64,000 nt of DNA from positions 84,159,001 through 84,223,000 of the forward strand of contig JALJCS010000002.1 of NCBI GenBank assembly GCA_023055355.1, written 5' to 3'. Made by a program: the position numbers and the translations under genes. Origin of the DNA: Agelaius tricolor. Its lineage: Eukaryota; Chordata; Aves; Passeriformes; Icteridae. Below are positions 37,871-51,180 of the stretch, piece after piece (positions within the stretch are counted from its first letter, which is position 1; every line of letters starts with the position of its first letter). The notes beneath the pieces were generated by a model. The model was not told the origin of the DNA and ran no database searches. It was given only the letters and a program-made list of their open reading frames with translations.

Positions 37871-40800
37871 GTATGAGGAGAGAATTGTCTTTCCCTCTGC
37901 ACTCAGTTCTTTCTTGCTCTTACAAACTCAGGTGAACATGGTGTTTAATCCAAGGCAGCCCTGTGCATTGCAGTGTAGCTTTGCTCTAGAAAGTGCCTGT
38001 GAAGAGCTTGTTGTTGTTGAACACAGGCAGTGCTTTTTAATTTTCTTTTTTGACTCCAAGATTTTTTTATGTTGGTGGCTTAAAAAAAAGATTCCCTCTT
38101 CTCTCATGTAACTTCCCCTTCACCCAGTGAGTTAAATGTGCTGCAGAAAGGGCAGCTTGGCTCTGTCCCTTCTCATGCACCACCCCAGCAGGATGGTTTT
38201 ATCTGTTCAGACCACTGCACCATTAAAGAGAATTAAGCCTAAGTGAGCTCTCAGCCATTAGGAATTGTTCGAGAGGATTTGTGGGAGATGTGGTGAAGGG
38301 GAGGCCAAAGAAAGGCAAGTATGTCTGGTATGTCAGCAGCCATCCCCAGAGGAAGGAAATTATCCAGAAAATAAACCTTTCATCCCTAAAATGTTGCCTG
38401 TGTCCGTTAAAATGTCATGTGGGCTCCATACAGAGACTCTGCAGTGTAACCTGGCGTGTGGGAAAGGTGCAGATGCCTCTGACTACGTACAGGTGGGTGG
38501 AGGCCACAGAGGTGCCAGCCACAAGCCAAAGCCAGGCTGCCCACACTCTGGGAAACCAGGAACTGAGCAGCTGGAGTGGGACAGAAAACTGATGTCATGT
38601 GTGTTCTAGCAGCTCTCTTGTTTCCCTGGAAAAAAAATACTTCAGGGGTGTGTTTACCATCATGCAGAAGTTTTGCCCTTAAATAAATTCAAAAGAGCAG
38701 CAGCAGTTTCACCCAGCATGGTCAGGAGCCAAGCCAGGATGCAGTTGTGCTGCCCAGCACAGACTTCCCAGTCCTCTGCATTCCTTCCACTTTGTTTTTC
38801 CCCTGCAAGGGCAGGTGCTGGCCCTGATAACACAGAGTGTAATGGCAGGGGAGAGGGATCCCCGATGGCTACTGCTCTCAAAGCCTACAAGTGCTTACCA
38901 CACCAGCAGAATTATAGATCAGTCCTGTTAAGTTGGAGGCATCAGAAAGATGCAGAAACTGGAATAATAAAATAGGCATCAGGTAAAATATCACCCAGAC
39001 CAATTTTCTGTCCCAAGAAGAGAAAATTTGTAGGCGGAAAATTGGCAAATTTCATATAAACCCATGGTTCACATGACCTTCTGAATAATCTAATTTACAT
39101 GACGAGAGTGTGCTGAAGTGACACTAACAGCATAAATTTGTGAACTGCTTTTTGAGCACAGTTTTCCAATGGCAGCAGTTGTTAACTATCATCTGGTAAG
39201 GGTCCATCCTGGATAGCCTGGTATTTGATATGTGCATTACACAATTAAATAGCAGAATAAATACTGTATTTATGGATGATCTCAAACTGCAAAGGATTGC
39301 CAAGGGACACTACAATTTTAACACATTTGTGGAATTGTGCAAATCACGAAATGAAATTTGGGCATAAGAAATGAAGAGTACTGCAAGTAAGAGAGGAATG
39401 TCAGGTGCAGAAATATAACTTGGGAACAGGTGGTAAAGAGCAGTACCAGAGAGAATAGTCTGGAGCTGGGGCATGAACAGGAAGTGTGGGTGTGAGATAT
39501 TTGACATAATTGTGCTTTGGCAGGCTTTGGCAGCAGGAGGAAGGTGTGGGATCCTCACTGCTCCTCAAATAGTTTGGCTGCCTGAGGAGGATGAAGGCTG
39601 CACAGGATGTGCCTGGTCTTGTAGGATATCCTCATGGTGGCAAGAGGAATAAGCTTGCTGTTAGGTGTGGGCATAGGCTTTGGAGTGAGATTCAGAGCAA
39701 GCTGGAAGCAGTTAATAAGAGAGATCTACAGAGATGCTGTAAAGTTTGTTTTGATTGAAGGTGATATCCCATGAGCAGTTATCAAAGGTTCCCTCTTCTC
39801 AGTGGAGAAACAAGAACCTCCTGAAGATGTCAGGTAATAGCTGGGCTGAATTGACCCTTTCCATGGGCAACAGCAGACATCAGACAAGACCAGCACTTTC
39901 TAGTATGGAGCTGTTTTTATATCACATTTACAGTTCCCTTGATCCACACTGGCTGCAGGCTGTGCATTTAAATACTTGTCAGGGCTTTTATGCCCAGTCC
40001 TGAGACTTTTACAGTATTTTTACCAGTTGTGGATTGGGGAGCATGGATGTGTGGTCAAATTCTAACAGTTAGTTTATAAATCAGTGTTTTAAAAAATATG
40101 GAGCTGTTGGAGTCTCTCACCCCACCAACAAAAACAGGGTGAGGCTTTTTAAAGCCAGGGCTGTCCAGGTGTAAATCATAAAAGAGAAAGCATCATCCAG
40201 GGATTCTTGCTGAATGTGTGTGGCTTATGACACCTAGTGAGCCTTGTGGAAAGGGCCATGGTCTTTTATTTAGCCACATCCTTATCATTCTCTGAGAAGT
40301 ATTTCAATATATTTCCTAGTGCTGAAATCTCACCTAAAAATTCATGTGTCATCTTGTCATATGTTGTGTGTTATATTGGCTTTATATGAGGAATAAAACA
40401 ATGAGACAATATGTTTAATCAGTTTAATGATTCAGGCACTTACAGGGAGAAAACCAGAAAAAATATCCACAGATAACTAAATATTTGTGTTTATTGGAAT
40501 GTTTTTTAAACAAATTAACTACATCACAGTGTCCTCATAGCAACCTTAAGTGATGTAAATTGACTCTGCTAATGGCTCTGCTCTTTTTCTGAAGGTGTTG
40601 GCCATTGTGATGGATGTGTTCACAGACACTGAGATTCTCTGTGACCTCCTGGAGGCAGCTAACAAGCGCATGGTCTTTGTTTACCTGCTGCTGGATCACA
40701 GCAGTGTAGATCTTTTCTCGGAGATGTGCGACAAGCTGCAGATTTCTGAGGATCTCTTCAAGGTACTGTGGCTCTGTGAAGCTCCTGGGCTGAGAGCTGT

Positions 40801-43800
40801 CTGCCTAACTGCAGGCACTCTGAGCTAGAAGCATGGTTATGCTGGGGTCAATCCACCTTCTAATTAAAAGGGTGCAAGAGATTTCCTGGGGTAGTGTTAG
40901 CACACCCAATTCCTCTTTGAAGATGCCTACGTTTTCCCATGGATATTATAGAAAAGTAAGGCATTTCCATTAGGTCCTCAGATGAAAGTAATCTTGGCCC
41001 TGAAGTCTTAAAACAGGACTTAGATTTCCCTAGTAGAGTTATCTAACCTAGGCATTAGAGCTGCTTCTGTTTAATAGCTCTGCAGCAGCTGTGGTCTGGC
41101 AGCCACAGGGAGAAGGTGCACAACTCTTTTGCATAGCCATAGCTTGGTTGCACTGTGTGGTTTCTGATAAAATGTGTTAAAGCTCCTTTAAAATTTTAAC
41201 ATATTTCTGATAAAATATGTTAAAAGCTCTCAAATTTAGGTAGCTGTTAGTTTAATCTGCCTTCATCTCTGTCAGAAGGAGCTGGCTTTAAAAGAACCCC
41301 TCCTAGGGATTATTTCAGTTGTTGCTTGAGATGCTGTAGAGCTCCTAGAGCATCTGCCTGGGGATGGATGATACTGCAAGGCCACAGACTTCTGGAATGG
41401 CAGCTGTGGGCACACAGGAGACCTGAGGGCATCTTACACATACACCAGACACCTGGTTTTCAACAGCTGAATTCCATCCCAAATATATAAAGAAGCTGAA
41501 ATTAATAATGTATGTTCATAGGTGTTTGCATGCATTAAAACCCTCACTCCTAAGGAGAGTGTGTCCTTGCACGTGTGTCCTTGCAGGCCCACATGGACTG
41601 GAGGAGCAGAGGTTTTGCCCTGCTGTGTTGTGGCACAGGCAGTGTAAATCAAAGGAGTATACAGCCACAGCAGATTGTGCCTGGGGTGTCAGTGGAAGGC
41701 AACAGGCTGCTCCCAGCTATGGACACATCCGTGCTCCTTCTGGCTGGGGTAGGGTCAGTTACTGTCACACAGCTCAGTTCCACCTGCATGAGCTTCCTGC
41801 AGGTTTATACCCCCAATGAACTGGCACATGACAGACCTTGGCTAGGTTTCTTCCTGACACAAACCTTCAAGTATCCCATCAGAGAGTCCATAAAGAAATC
41901 TGACTTTGGGGCAGTGAAGAGCTAAAGGCAGTGGGGGAAGGGGGTCCTCCCTGTCTGATTTTTAATTAAAAAGATATGTAATTCACTCAATTTTATTTTT
42001 ATTTACAGAATATTTCAGTCCGCAGTGTTACTGGAGAGATTTACTGTGCCAAGTCAGGCAGGAAATTTTCAGGAAAAATTCAAGAAAAATTTCTTATCTC
42101 TGACTGGAGATATGTGCTCTCTGGATCTTACAGGTGAGATAAGCCATTGCACTTCATCTCTAGGTACTCCTCTATGATTTTTAATACTTCTTCCCAAAAA
42201 AAGTGCCATGGAAATCTTTGTAAGGTAAGAAGCTTTTGTTTAACAAAAAACACCTCATGTTTTCAAATTTGTGCCATTTTTCCAAAATCTACTTAACTTG
42301 CTTTAAAGGTGCTCTTAGTTCTTTATGGAGCATGGGTTTTAATTTAAATGCTCAGAAACTAATGTAAACAACTTTGCCAGTGCAGCCCTGGGGCAAAGCT
42401 AGAAATGTGTACAGCTTAATATTATGCTTTCCTCATTGTTAGGGTTCTCAAGTGTTGTGATCATGAGACATGATACATTTCTGTCTCCCTCGGGATCCCT
42501 TAATTAGCATATGTCACTCAGCTTATCTGAGGATTTGTTCTTCATATGACAAATTTAGTGATTAAAGGTAAAACAGAAATACTTCAGAGACTTACTGTTT
42601 CTCCATGTGTTTCATTAACAGGTAGGCAGTATATACCTACATAACTGCAGTAACTTTGTTTTTTCTCTTTTTTAAATTTTTCTTTCTTTGTTTGTTTGTT
42701 TTGTTTGTGCTGCTATAATTATTTCAGGTAGTGGATATAGCATCTCAACAACTGGATTTTTAAGTAAGATCCTAGATCCTCTGGTCAGGGAATTTCAGGA
42801 GACTGAGCTTGCATCAAATAAATGAAGTTTCTGAGCACCATGGCTACATAGATATGTTTCACAAATGACCAAGTGTATCCTAGAAATCCAGGTACAAAAA
42901 TACAAGAGGTGATTATTTAATTTAAAGGATGTGATTATTTTTCTTAATCCCAGTTTACAATTTGGAAGCTTAAATGCCTCTGGTCTGATAAAGCTGTGCC
43001 ACCAGGAAGTTTACAGAACTACAGTAACAAAGGAAAAAGTGAATTTGTGGGGATGGGCTGCTGGAGCTCAGATGTACACTAACACAGGCACCCACTTTTC
43101 ATTACATTTCCAAATGAACCACCAGACAAAACTCAGTGGACACTCAGGGTTGGGGCTTTTTTATTGACTGTTCTTTTGTTTTCTTGGTTTTTTGGGTGTT
43201 TTTTAATCCACTGCCAAAGATGTATTAAAGTCCAACAGAAGACTTGTATAGAGTAGAAGTGAAGGATGTGTGGGAGAAGGACAGAACAAGATCTATTTTC
43301 TTTGACCAAGAAGCTTCCTTTTGGGTTCTCTTTCAATAACAAAAACATTAAAAACACCTGAAGTCCTGTGCAGTCACTTCTGTCTTTCTCTACTGCTGTT
43401 GAATATCTTCTAATCTCAAGTACCTTGTCAAACTATGTAATTCCATATCTAGCACACAGAGAGGGTGGTGAGGAACAAATGTATTTAAAATTATAAAAGA
43501 CTATTTAACTTCAGCACATTCAGCACCAGTTTGCAATTCACACGAGTTATAGCTGGCTACCAGTATGTGGCATTTCTTGCTAGCTCTCACTTTATTAACC
43601 TGAAAGATTTTTGTTATGCCTAAATCTTATCCACCAACCTCTTCAGGTATAAACAAGAATGATGTTGAGTGAAACAGATTCAAACTCTTCTGCTATGCAT
43701 TTGTTGGAAATCACATTGGAGTAGATCTTAAAACTGATACAAAGATTTTAAAACACAACACCAAATTTCACCCAACTTCTGAGCTCTGCATGACAGTTGT

Positions 43801-46800
43801 AATAGTGGGAGGGGGGGACAGGCTGAGGAAATAAAATAGCCCTTCAGGACATACTCTCAATTTTTGTTGCCAGTGTCTATGGTGAGGGGTTAGAATGCAG
43901 TATTTCTTTTTGCTGTCTCTGTCACTCTACCTCATCCTATGGTAACGTTATTCCATTTTTTAATGACTTTGAAATTAGATAGTGCATGAACTTAGCATTC
44001 CTAAAGAAGGCAGAATGAAAACAGCAGAAAGCACAGACCTTGATCCCCAGGGGCAGCTGAGTATCTCCCTGGCTGCCACTCTGAAAGCCACTGGCCTCTC
44101 CAGAGTCAGCACCTGACAGCTCACACGGACAAGCTTTGCCAGGAACATCACTTCAGGTGGGGCAGGTTTGTCCCACACAGGTTATCCTGTTACCAGCAGG
44201 CAACACAAACATCTGGGGTAACCCAGACCTGAGCCCAGCTGAAAACCCCAGTCCATCCTTCCTTCCATTTCAGATTCCATGGGTGTTGTGCTGCATGTTG
44301 CTGCAGCACTGTGAACACAGGGATGAGAACATCCCTACTGAACTGCAGCTCCAGCAGTGCAGAGGACACTCAGTATAAAACAAGTCCAGTGCTGAACAGA
44401 AGAGGTGGGATTTGATTGAGAACACCATAAATGAGAGGGTCTGTAACAGGAGATAGGACAAAGCCCTGGAAAGATGGCTGAGCAGTATCTGTGTTGGCCC
44501 CAAGCCAGGCATCATTTCTTTGTGCTTTTTCTTCTTTTGATGGGCCTCACCCAAAGAAAAACTGGGAGAAAAGAGCTCCCTCTGGGATGGTGACAATAAC
44601 ATGATGGCTCAGACTTCTCTGAGCCTGTCCCAAAAGAGCACTCACAATTGTAAACTAAGGAGCAAAACAAGGCCTAAAACCTAAACAATGCATCTTCTCT
44701 TAGCATTAAGCCAATGAAAACCTGTTAAGTCTTTTATGCCAAGTTCTGTTTTGTTCTCCAGCAAAGTACACAGGCTGTAAATTGCTGTGACTCACTACAC
44801 AACCAGTCCACAAGCATTTGTCTATAATCACAAAGATCTTACCTTGTAACTTTGAGCTGACCCATTTGCCATTGGTTCTTGGAGAATCTCTGGGCTGTTC
44901 ATTTGATCTTTCTCTGTTTACAAGGATTACAGGTGAAATCAATGACCCACAAACTAGTATCTGTCTGTCAGGTACTCCAGGAAGATACATGTGGGAGTAA
45001 ATTATCAAAATTGGGCAGAATAGGTTTCTTCCTCTGATTTTGTTGGGCTTTTAACAGCCATTTACAAGTGTAATTGATTTTTGTCTTTAATTTTCTTTTA
45101 TAAACTAGGTCTATCTCTAGCACATAAAGTATAAACATGATACTTTAGAGACCTCAGCCTTTTCATGAGTTTGTAACCTTCAATATAGATATCCTAGAAA
45201 AATTGTGTGCATTTTTTAATTTATTCCTGACCTATTGTGTCTCTAACAGTTAGATAAGGACATGCCAAGGTTTAGAGAGCACTGCTCATTGAATAAAGGC
45301 AATGTTGAGGTGGCACAGCAGATGTTACACACCCAGCAGGGAGTTAGCTCGCTCTCTCTCTACCTTGGCTCCCAAGGTTTGTCCATATTTAGAATGATTT
45401 GAACACAGTGGATGAGAAGTACCTGAGTTTTAGTAACTTACTATGTGTTTTCATGTCCAATCATAAAATGTACAGCATAAATTGTATGGGTGCCCAGTGG
45501 CATTGACCTACTGATTTCTTCACTCCTCCCCCTGCTCCTGAAGCAACAGTATAAAATCACTGTATACCTCACCCAGCCCTCCTTTGGAATGCTCTGGACA
45601 AGCAGATGTAAATTGAGTGTCTTGCTGCCTCAGTATCAGCTCAGGCTGTCAGTCCCACTGAGCTTCACAGGAGTTTTATCAAAACATGACAAGATTTTAA
45701 GTGCACACACCTACAGCCAAATCTGGCTCTCAGCAGCCCTTGTGCAAATCCAGCGTAGCTAATAAAGTCACGCAGGAATAACCATGGCAGAGTTTTGCCA
45801 GCACAGAATAATCTCAGGTTGGAATCCACCGCTGCTCTGTATCCTCTGCAGCACAGCTCAAGCCCTGGTCAGTCCAGGGAGTAATTACATTTCATTCTCT
45901 CAACTATGCTCATTTTATTGGTGCTGCTGCTGCTCAGACACAGCAGCCTGCACAACACAATCAAGCTGGCTTGTGGTTTTATAAATTTATGTTTGCTGAG
46001 TGGATTAGGGAAGCACATAAAAGAAAAATCATTTAAAAGCTGTGGGTTATCCTAAGGTGTGTCTCTGAACTACCAGAATTAAAACTATTGTGGTGTTTCT
46101 CCCTTACTTTATAGCAAAGTATTACATTTATTTTTGGAAATGCTGTAGGAAATATTTGTAATTTCATTTTCTCTAGTGAAGAAAACAAGCATTTGTCAGG
46201 TGTGGCAGCTTCCTTTGTGGTATGGACATGACAGGAAGGTTGGGTTTTTAAGTGTTTCTCTTGACCAATGCAGAAAGATTATGGAAAAATGGAAACAAAG
46301 GATGGTTCTTTTTTCCTAGTCTTTATGATGTCGCTTGGAGTGACTGAGAGTCACCCAGTGGAATGGCATGCTGCAGGGTAAAAGGTAAAATTTATGTGTG
46401 TGCAGATAAGACATGGCAAGACCTGAATTTAAGCATTGTGCATGGAAGAGAGGTCCCCAAAAGAGGGGTCTAAACTCCTTTCCATGGAACAGACACCCAT
46501 ACCTTGGGCATTGTATCTGACATTTATCCGTGCAGTGGATCTGGATCGCCACTCCCTTCACGAGGTTGCATAACGTTGCAAGGTTTCTTGAAGGTTTTAG
46601 AGGCAGCTGCAATAACAAAGATTGATCCAAGTTAAAGAGCACTGATGTGAACTGACCTGAAATTCAACTTCGACACCATCTTCATCCTGTGTTTAGACAA
46701 GAAGCTTCAGCAGTAAAACACATTTGCCTATCGCATCACCCCTGCGGGGATCTGCAGTTCCTGATGGCCGGCGTTAACTCTAACCCTTACCTTGTCTCTT

Positions 46801-47357
46801 CTTCCAGCTTCACGTGGCTCTGCGGCCAGGTTCACCGCAACCTCCTCTCCAAGTTCACGGGCCAGGTTGTGGAGCTGTTTGACGAGGAGTTCCGGCACCT
46901 GTACGCGCTGTCCAAGCCCGTGCGGGGCCCCAAGACGCCGCCGCGCAGCCTCCCCTTCCTGTTCAGCCGGAGCTGGGCGCCCCCGCGCAGCCTCCCCTAC
47001 AGCGAGCAGGGCAGCGCCAACACCCTGTCCGACTTCAGCAGCCTCTCCGCCGGCAGCACCCACCAGAGCAAGCAGACCCCCAGAACGCTCATGTTCAACA
47101 GCAACTTCAGCCCGCAGTCCCCTCTGCAGCGAGTCAATTCCTTCCACAGCTATGTGTCCTTCACGCCCCCGCCTCCACAGCAGGCCATCCAGCCTAACTA
47201 CTACCAGCCGCACTACACGGCTGAAAACGCCACCGTTCCCTACAACAACATGAACATGAACATTTACAGACCCATAAGGCTCAGGCAAGAGGAACCGAAC
47301 AGGACAGGGTTAAGCTCCTCCTGGAGATGCCTCCACAAAGCTAACCTGTTTGCATAA
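37388..47357 (+). CDS. FAM83A: FAM83A, complete, four coding exons
   Basis: FAM83 family scaffold. The N-terminal DUF1669 is a phospholipase-D-like fold that binds CK1 kinases; human FAM83A acts in EGFR/RAS/PI3K signalling in epithelia and tumours. Exons 37388-37870, 40595-40762, 42009-42133 and 46808-47357 join in frame to 441 codons plus stop (human 434). DUF1669 spans about residues 1-295: MGKIRKRLEDIKNQ, GEVDFLSSVEAQYI, SEPALLHTWITAEKPYLKEK, VLAIVMDVFTDTEIL, NISVRSVTGEIYCAKSGRKF, SFTWLCGQVHRNLLSKFTGQ and VELFDEEFRHLYALSKPV. No intact HKD catalytic motif is seen, as expected for the family. The tail (about 295-441) is rich in Ser, Pro, Asn and Tyr and is poorly conserved. The start at 37388 aligns with human MSRSRHLGKIRKRLED; the upstream in-frame ATG is discussed under findings. 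Confidence 0.96.
37871..40594. other. FAM83A intron 1
   Basis: No coding, RNA or family-repeat signal recognised. Confidence 0.5.
40595..40762 (+). CDS. FAM83A: FAM83A coding exon 2 (residues 162-217)
   Basis: Acceptor CTTTTTCTGAAG. Encodes VLAIVMDVFTDTEILCDLLE, AANKRMVFVYLLLDHSSVDL, ending QISEDLFK. Donor GTACTG. Core of DUF1669. Confidence 0.95.
40763..42008. other. FAM83A intron 2
   Basis: No coding or recognisable repeat signal. Confidence 0.5.
42009..42133 (+). CDS. FAM83A: FAM83A coding exon 3 (residues 218-259)
   Basis: Acceptor TTTTATTTACAG. Encodes NISVRSVTGEIYCAKSGRKF, IQEKFLISDWRYVLSGSY. Donor GTGAGA. It has no internal ATG and was found from the expected family sequence. Confidence 0.94.
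42134..46807. other. FAM83A intron 3
   Basis: A long AT-rich intron with a GTTT microsatellite near 42688-42708. No exon, RNA or CR1 fragment was recognised. Confidence 0.5.
46808..47357 (+). CDS. FAM83A: FAM83A coding exon 4 (residues 259-441, stop)
   Basis: Acceptor CTCTTCTTCCAG. Encodes SFTWLCGQVHRNLLSKFTGQ, the end of DUF1669, then a Ser/Pro/Asn-rich tail with PPRSLPFLFS and PPRSLPYSEQ as an internal near-repeat, and an N/M-rich stretch NNMNMNIY. Stop TAA at 47355-47357. The first 250 nt are strikingly GC-rich. Confidence 0.94.
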
Positions 47358-48955
47358 TAACCACCTTGTTTGGAAATCCAAGTAAATGTAGTGAGGACCT
47401 GTTTAGCAATCACTTGTGTACTGATGAATATAGAAATTCTGTATAATACAAATGAGGATGATTTCAAGCCTCTTGTTTTGTTGCTTATGGATGCTTCATT
47501 TCCCTGATTAAAAAGCCAAGGCTGCTAATGTGTGAACCTCAGGTGCATCAGGATCCCAGGAAGAACACATCTGAATAGTGCTGCTCACACACTGCTGCTG
47601 CCTGACACCTGCTCCTGGCGGAATATTTGTGTACCAGAAGGACAGTAACTGTTTCTTATGTCCAGGCAACTGAAAGGGGGCAATGCACAGTTTACTACTA
47701 TGCATTTTATACACTTGGATAAGGAGACTGAAGGCTGCTGTTTCCGTGGCATACAGACACAAAGCTGGCAGCAGCAGGATACATTTATGCTCTCATCAAA
47801 CATTGATCTTGATTTATGGGGGACTGTTTTTGGGCTGGCAGGGAAGCACAGGTCCTGCCAGAGCACTTAGAGCTCTCTGCTTGAGCTGCACAGCAGGGAT
47901 GGCTGTTCCCAAGGATTCTTAGGAAGGGGCCTGGTACCCTTGACACAGACTGAGACTGACAGTTCCAGTTGTGGAAGACACATTCACCCCGTGTTCAGTT
48001 CCACTCATCAGCAACACGGGTGTGTCCCAGCACACCTGGTTACAAACCTTCAATCCTACCAGCTCAGAGCAACTTTCCTTATGCAGAACAGCTGTGAAGG
48101 TTCAGACTGGAAAATGAAGCTGAGTTAAAGCAAAGTCCTACTAGTAACACACCAAGACTGAGTTCCAGTTCTTTTAATTGCACATGGATCTTTGAAATCC
48201 TTTCTGTGGTCATCTGATTGAAGGTGAAGTTAGAGATTCTGCCAAGTTCTTCATGGCCTCTAATTTTTAAAGATAAACTGGGTGTCTGAAGGGCCCATGG
48301 ACTAGAGTTACAAAGGGAGTTACAGAGGTTCAGCAGTTTGAACCAAACCTGAAAAACTTTCTGCCAAATAATCCATGAAAACTAAGGAAGCTTCTGTAAG
48401 CAAAAGTAAGAAAATTCATGAAACTAAGGATTTCCATCCAAAGTTACCAAGATGCCTAACAGCTGTTGATTTATCAGCAGATTTTTTTTGTTCCACACCT
48501 GCTTTGTATCGTTTTTCATATGCCTCCAACAGAAAAGAGAACCCTAAACACATTTGCACTTCTGGCCTGTTTTTTCTGACTTCTCACCTGCTTAAAAAGG
48601 AATACAATTTAATTATGCAGACTGTGGATGATGATAACTGTATGTGAAGAAGGTTTTTTATCCTTGGAAGAGCAATAATTTTGAAAGCATACCTATAAAG
48701 TTTAAAGAACATTATGAAATGTATAGGATGGACACATCCTGCTCTAGCTTCAGTAGGGGTGTTTTAACTGGTAATACCAAATTCTGGAGTCCATAATAAT
48801 AATAATCAACTATTGCATACAAATGTAAATTCTGTACATAGCAACATTTTTTGGATTCCTTGGGGAGAAGGGAAATTTGATTTTCATTCCTATGATAATT
48901 CTACTTAATTATCTGAATAGAGCAACAATTTAAATAAAAGAGAATACTTTTTTCT
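47358..48955 (+). other. FAM83A: FAM83A 3' UTR (probable)
   Basis: Runs from the stop codon to the AATAAA at 48933-48938. It has no coding signal and is AT-rich toward the end. The length (about 1.6 kb) assumes this signal is the one used. Confidence 0.55.
48933..48938 (+). terminator. FAM83A: Probable poly(A) signal of FAM83A
   Basis: AATAAA within TTTAAATAAAAGAGA, followed by a T-rich stretch at 48948-48956. It is the best candidate in the 1.6 kb after the stop codon. Confidence 0.55.
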
Positions 48956-49589
48956 TCATATGCTATTGCCCTGTACACCTTATTCTACTCTCTTTCAAAA
49001 GCTGAATGAGTCCCGTGCAGTCAAAGCCCAGATGAAGAAGAAACAGAAAGAAGAAGAAATCAACAGGAACAGAGTTAAGTTAGTCTCTCCAAAGAGACTA
49101 ATTAGGATTTTCCTTCTAAGAGTGGTTCATTTCACTGATCCTGTTGTGGCCTGGAGTGGTACAGTGGGGGATGTGGGTAGAAGTTTGTAGACCTTGATTT
49201 CCTCAGGCCATGACCTGAGGAGCTCTTTTCACCTCTGTGGGGCAAGACAGTTTGCCTACAAAAGAAGTTTTGGAGAATGTAGCTAATGAAAAGTAGGTAA
49301 GGGTCAGGCTAATAATCCAGAAGGACCACTGTGAGTAAATTTCAGCTGGATCAGGAACACAGCTTGTGTTGGTTCAGACAACATCTGAACTTGAACATCA
49401 AGTGAATGAAGTTTCAGTTTTGATGGAAAACAGTCAGCTTACAATGTCAGCAATGAGTTATGCTAAAAATCCCAACAGGCCCCCACAAGTTAGTGATAAA
49501 GGGCAAGGTTCCTGGGCAGCTGCAGGAACTGTCAGGAGGGCCATGGCAGGTGCTGACCTGCCCTGTCCATCTGTGCAAAGGGAAGGGCT

Positions 49590-50080
49590 CCAATAAACTC
49601 GGTGCACACCGTGCACCCTCCCCAGGTCTGAGGATGACAGCAAGCTGAGTGCTGCAGGGGAGGCACTTGAGGGAAGGGAGATTGTCCAGGGGGAGCTGGA
49701 CAGGCTGGAGGCCCACGTGAACCCCATGAAGTTCAACAAGGCCAAGTGCAAGGTCCTGCACCTGGGCTGGGGCAATCCACAGTGCAGGGCAGGGGGTGAA
49801 TGGATTGAGAGCAGCCTAGAGGAGAAGCTGGGAATAGGGGGGAATAGTGGAAGGTTTATTGGACATGAGCTGTCACTGTGCACACACAGCCCAGAAGGCC
49901 AAATGTGCCCTGGGCAGCATCCAAAGCCCCACGGGCAGCAGGGCCAGGGAGGGGATTCTGCCCCTCTGCTTTGGTCACTCTCTGTAGTGACTCAGGATCT
50001 CATCTGGGCTTTGCTGAGGCCCACTGGATTCCCCTGCTGCCCTCCTATTTTGTCCTGTTTTGTCCTATTTTGGAGGAAGA
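49590..50080 (+). mobile_element. CR1-type LINE fragment, sense
   Basis: Classic CR1 ORF2/3' phrases in order: GATGACAGCAAGCTGAGTGC, GGACAGGCTGGAGGCCCACG, CATGAAGTTCAACAAGGCCA, GTGCAAGGTCCTGCACCTGG, GGGCAGCATCCAAAGCCCCA. The encoded FNKAKCKVLHLGWG is the conserved end of CR1 reverse-transcriptase ORF2. Frames are broken. Confidence 0.9.
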
Positions 50081-50999
50081 TGATCTAGGTGGGACTAAAA
50101 AGCTTCAATAAATGTAGCCTATACCAACCTCCAGATTATCTACAGAAGTTAATTTCTAATTAAAAGTGATTTTTTTGGGGATGTTTAGACCTTTTTAGAG
50201 TGGGAGGACTTGTGGAGGGCAGCAAGGGCCTCCAATGAGTCCCAGCAAAGCCCAGGTGAGGCCTCAGAGCACTCTGGAGGTCAATTAAGTCCCCATGTGG
50301 GCCTGAGAAAAGCCCCAGGGCTTTCTGCAGGGCAACTCTGCCATGTCAGAGCAGCACTGGTGGTGACAGCAACGAGGACACTCGTGTCAGGGCTGGTTCT
50401 GTGCATGTCCTCACCATGGGGAGCAGAGAGCAGGCAAGTGCCACTGCCCAAGGGACTGTCATGCACCAGGAAAGGGGGTTTAGCAGGGCACCAGGAACCC
50501 AGAGCTGCTCCAGCATTCACACCCTGGCACTAAGCTAGATGAATAGGCTGGGCTTGGCCAGGGTTTTCCAAAGTGTCCCTGTATCCCTTCCCCAGCCAGA
50601 ACTAGCCCTGCAGGTCTTTCAGCTGGTGTCCTGTGAGCAAGTGCTGCCCATTAAGGTGGTTTGGAATGTGCATCCTGGTGCCCACACATACAACTCCCAC
50701 CAGATCCCACCAGCAACTGCTGCTCACACTGGAGGCACCCAGAGGAGCCGGTGCTCCAGGGCACTCCCTGTGCTTGCTGCCTGTGAACTTGGGAGCATTT
50801 CACTGATTGTTTTCTCCACAGGCTGCTTCCAGTCACTGGACTGGACTTCACCTGACTTCCATGACTACAAGTATCATGGAGAATGGCTTGGCAACTCCAC
50901 CAGCCATTCCCTCAGGACTCTCAGACACATCTCACCACAGACTCAGGTATGTTCAGGTTCCTCAGGTGCTCTCGACCCTGACCTTCTCTCACAGTAGGA

Positions 51000-51180
51000 G
51001 GGACTTTGTTTCCCCAATCCCTGCCTTGAGAGCCATTGACTCAAGAGGCATAAGAGAAGAGGTTGCCAGTGAAAACTGAGGCATAAAATTCACTGAGTAC
51101 CTCAGCCTTCTCCATGCCCATTGTTACCAGTTTGCCAGTTCTTCCACAGGCTGCCTTTTTTGTTTTTTTTTTTTCCTTTG
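51000..51180. mobile_element. Possible CR1-derived segment
   Basis: GTTGCCAGTGAAAACTGAGG, then CTGAGTACCTCAGCCTTCTC and CATGCCCATTGTTACCAG resemble a widespread avian interspersed repeat that I associate with CR1. Orientation and boundaries are uncertain. Confidence 0.4.

Noticed and set aside
46792..47253. 153-codon plus-strand frame overlapping FAM83A exon 4 in another frame
   Set aside because: The Arg/Ser/Ala/Pro-rich frame starts upstream of the splice acceptor and is explained by GC-rich third positions of the FAM83A frame.
46728..47288. 186-codon minus-strand open frame opposite FAM83A exon 4
   Set aside because: Exact antisense of a confirmed GC-rich coding exon; Val/Gly/Glu-rich composition typical of such shadows.
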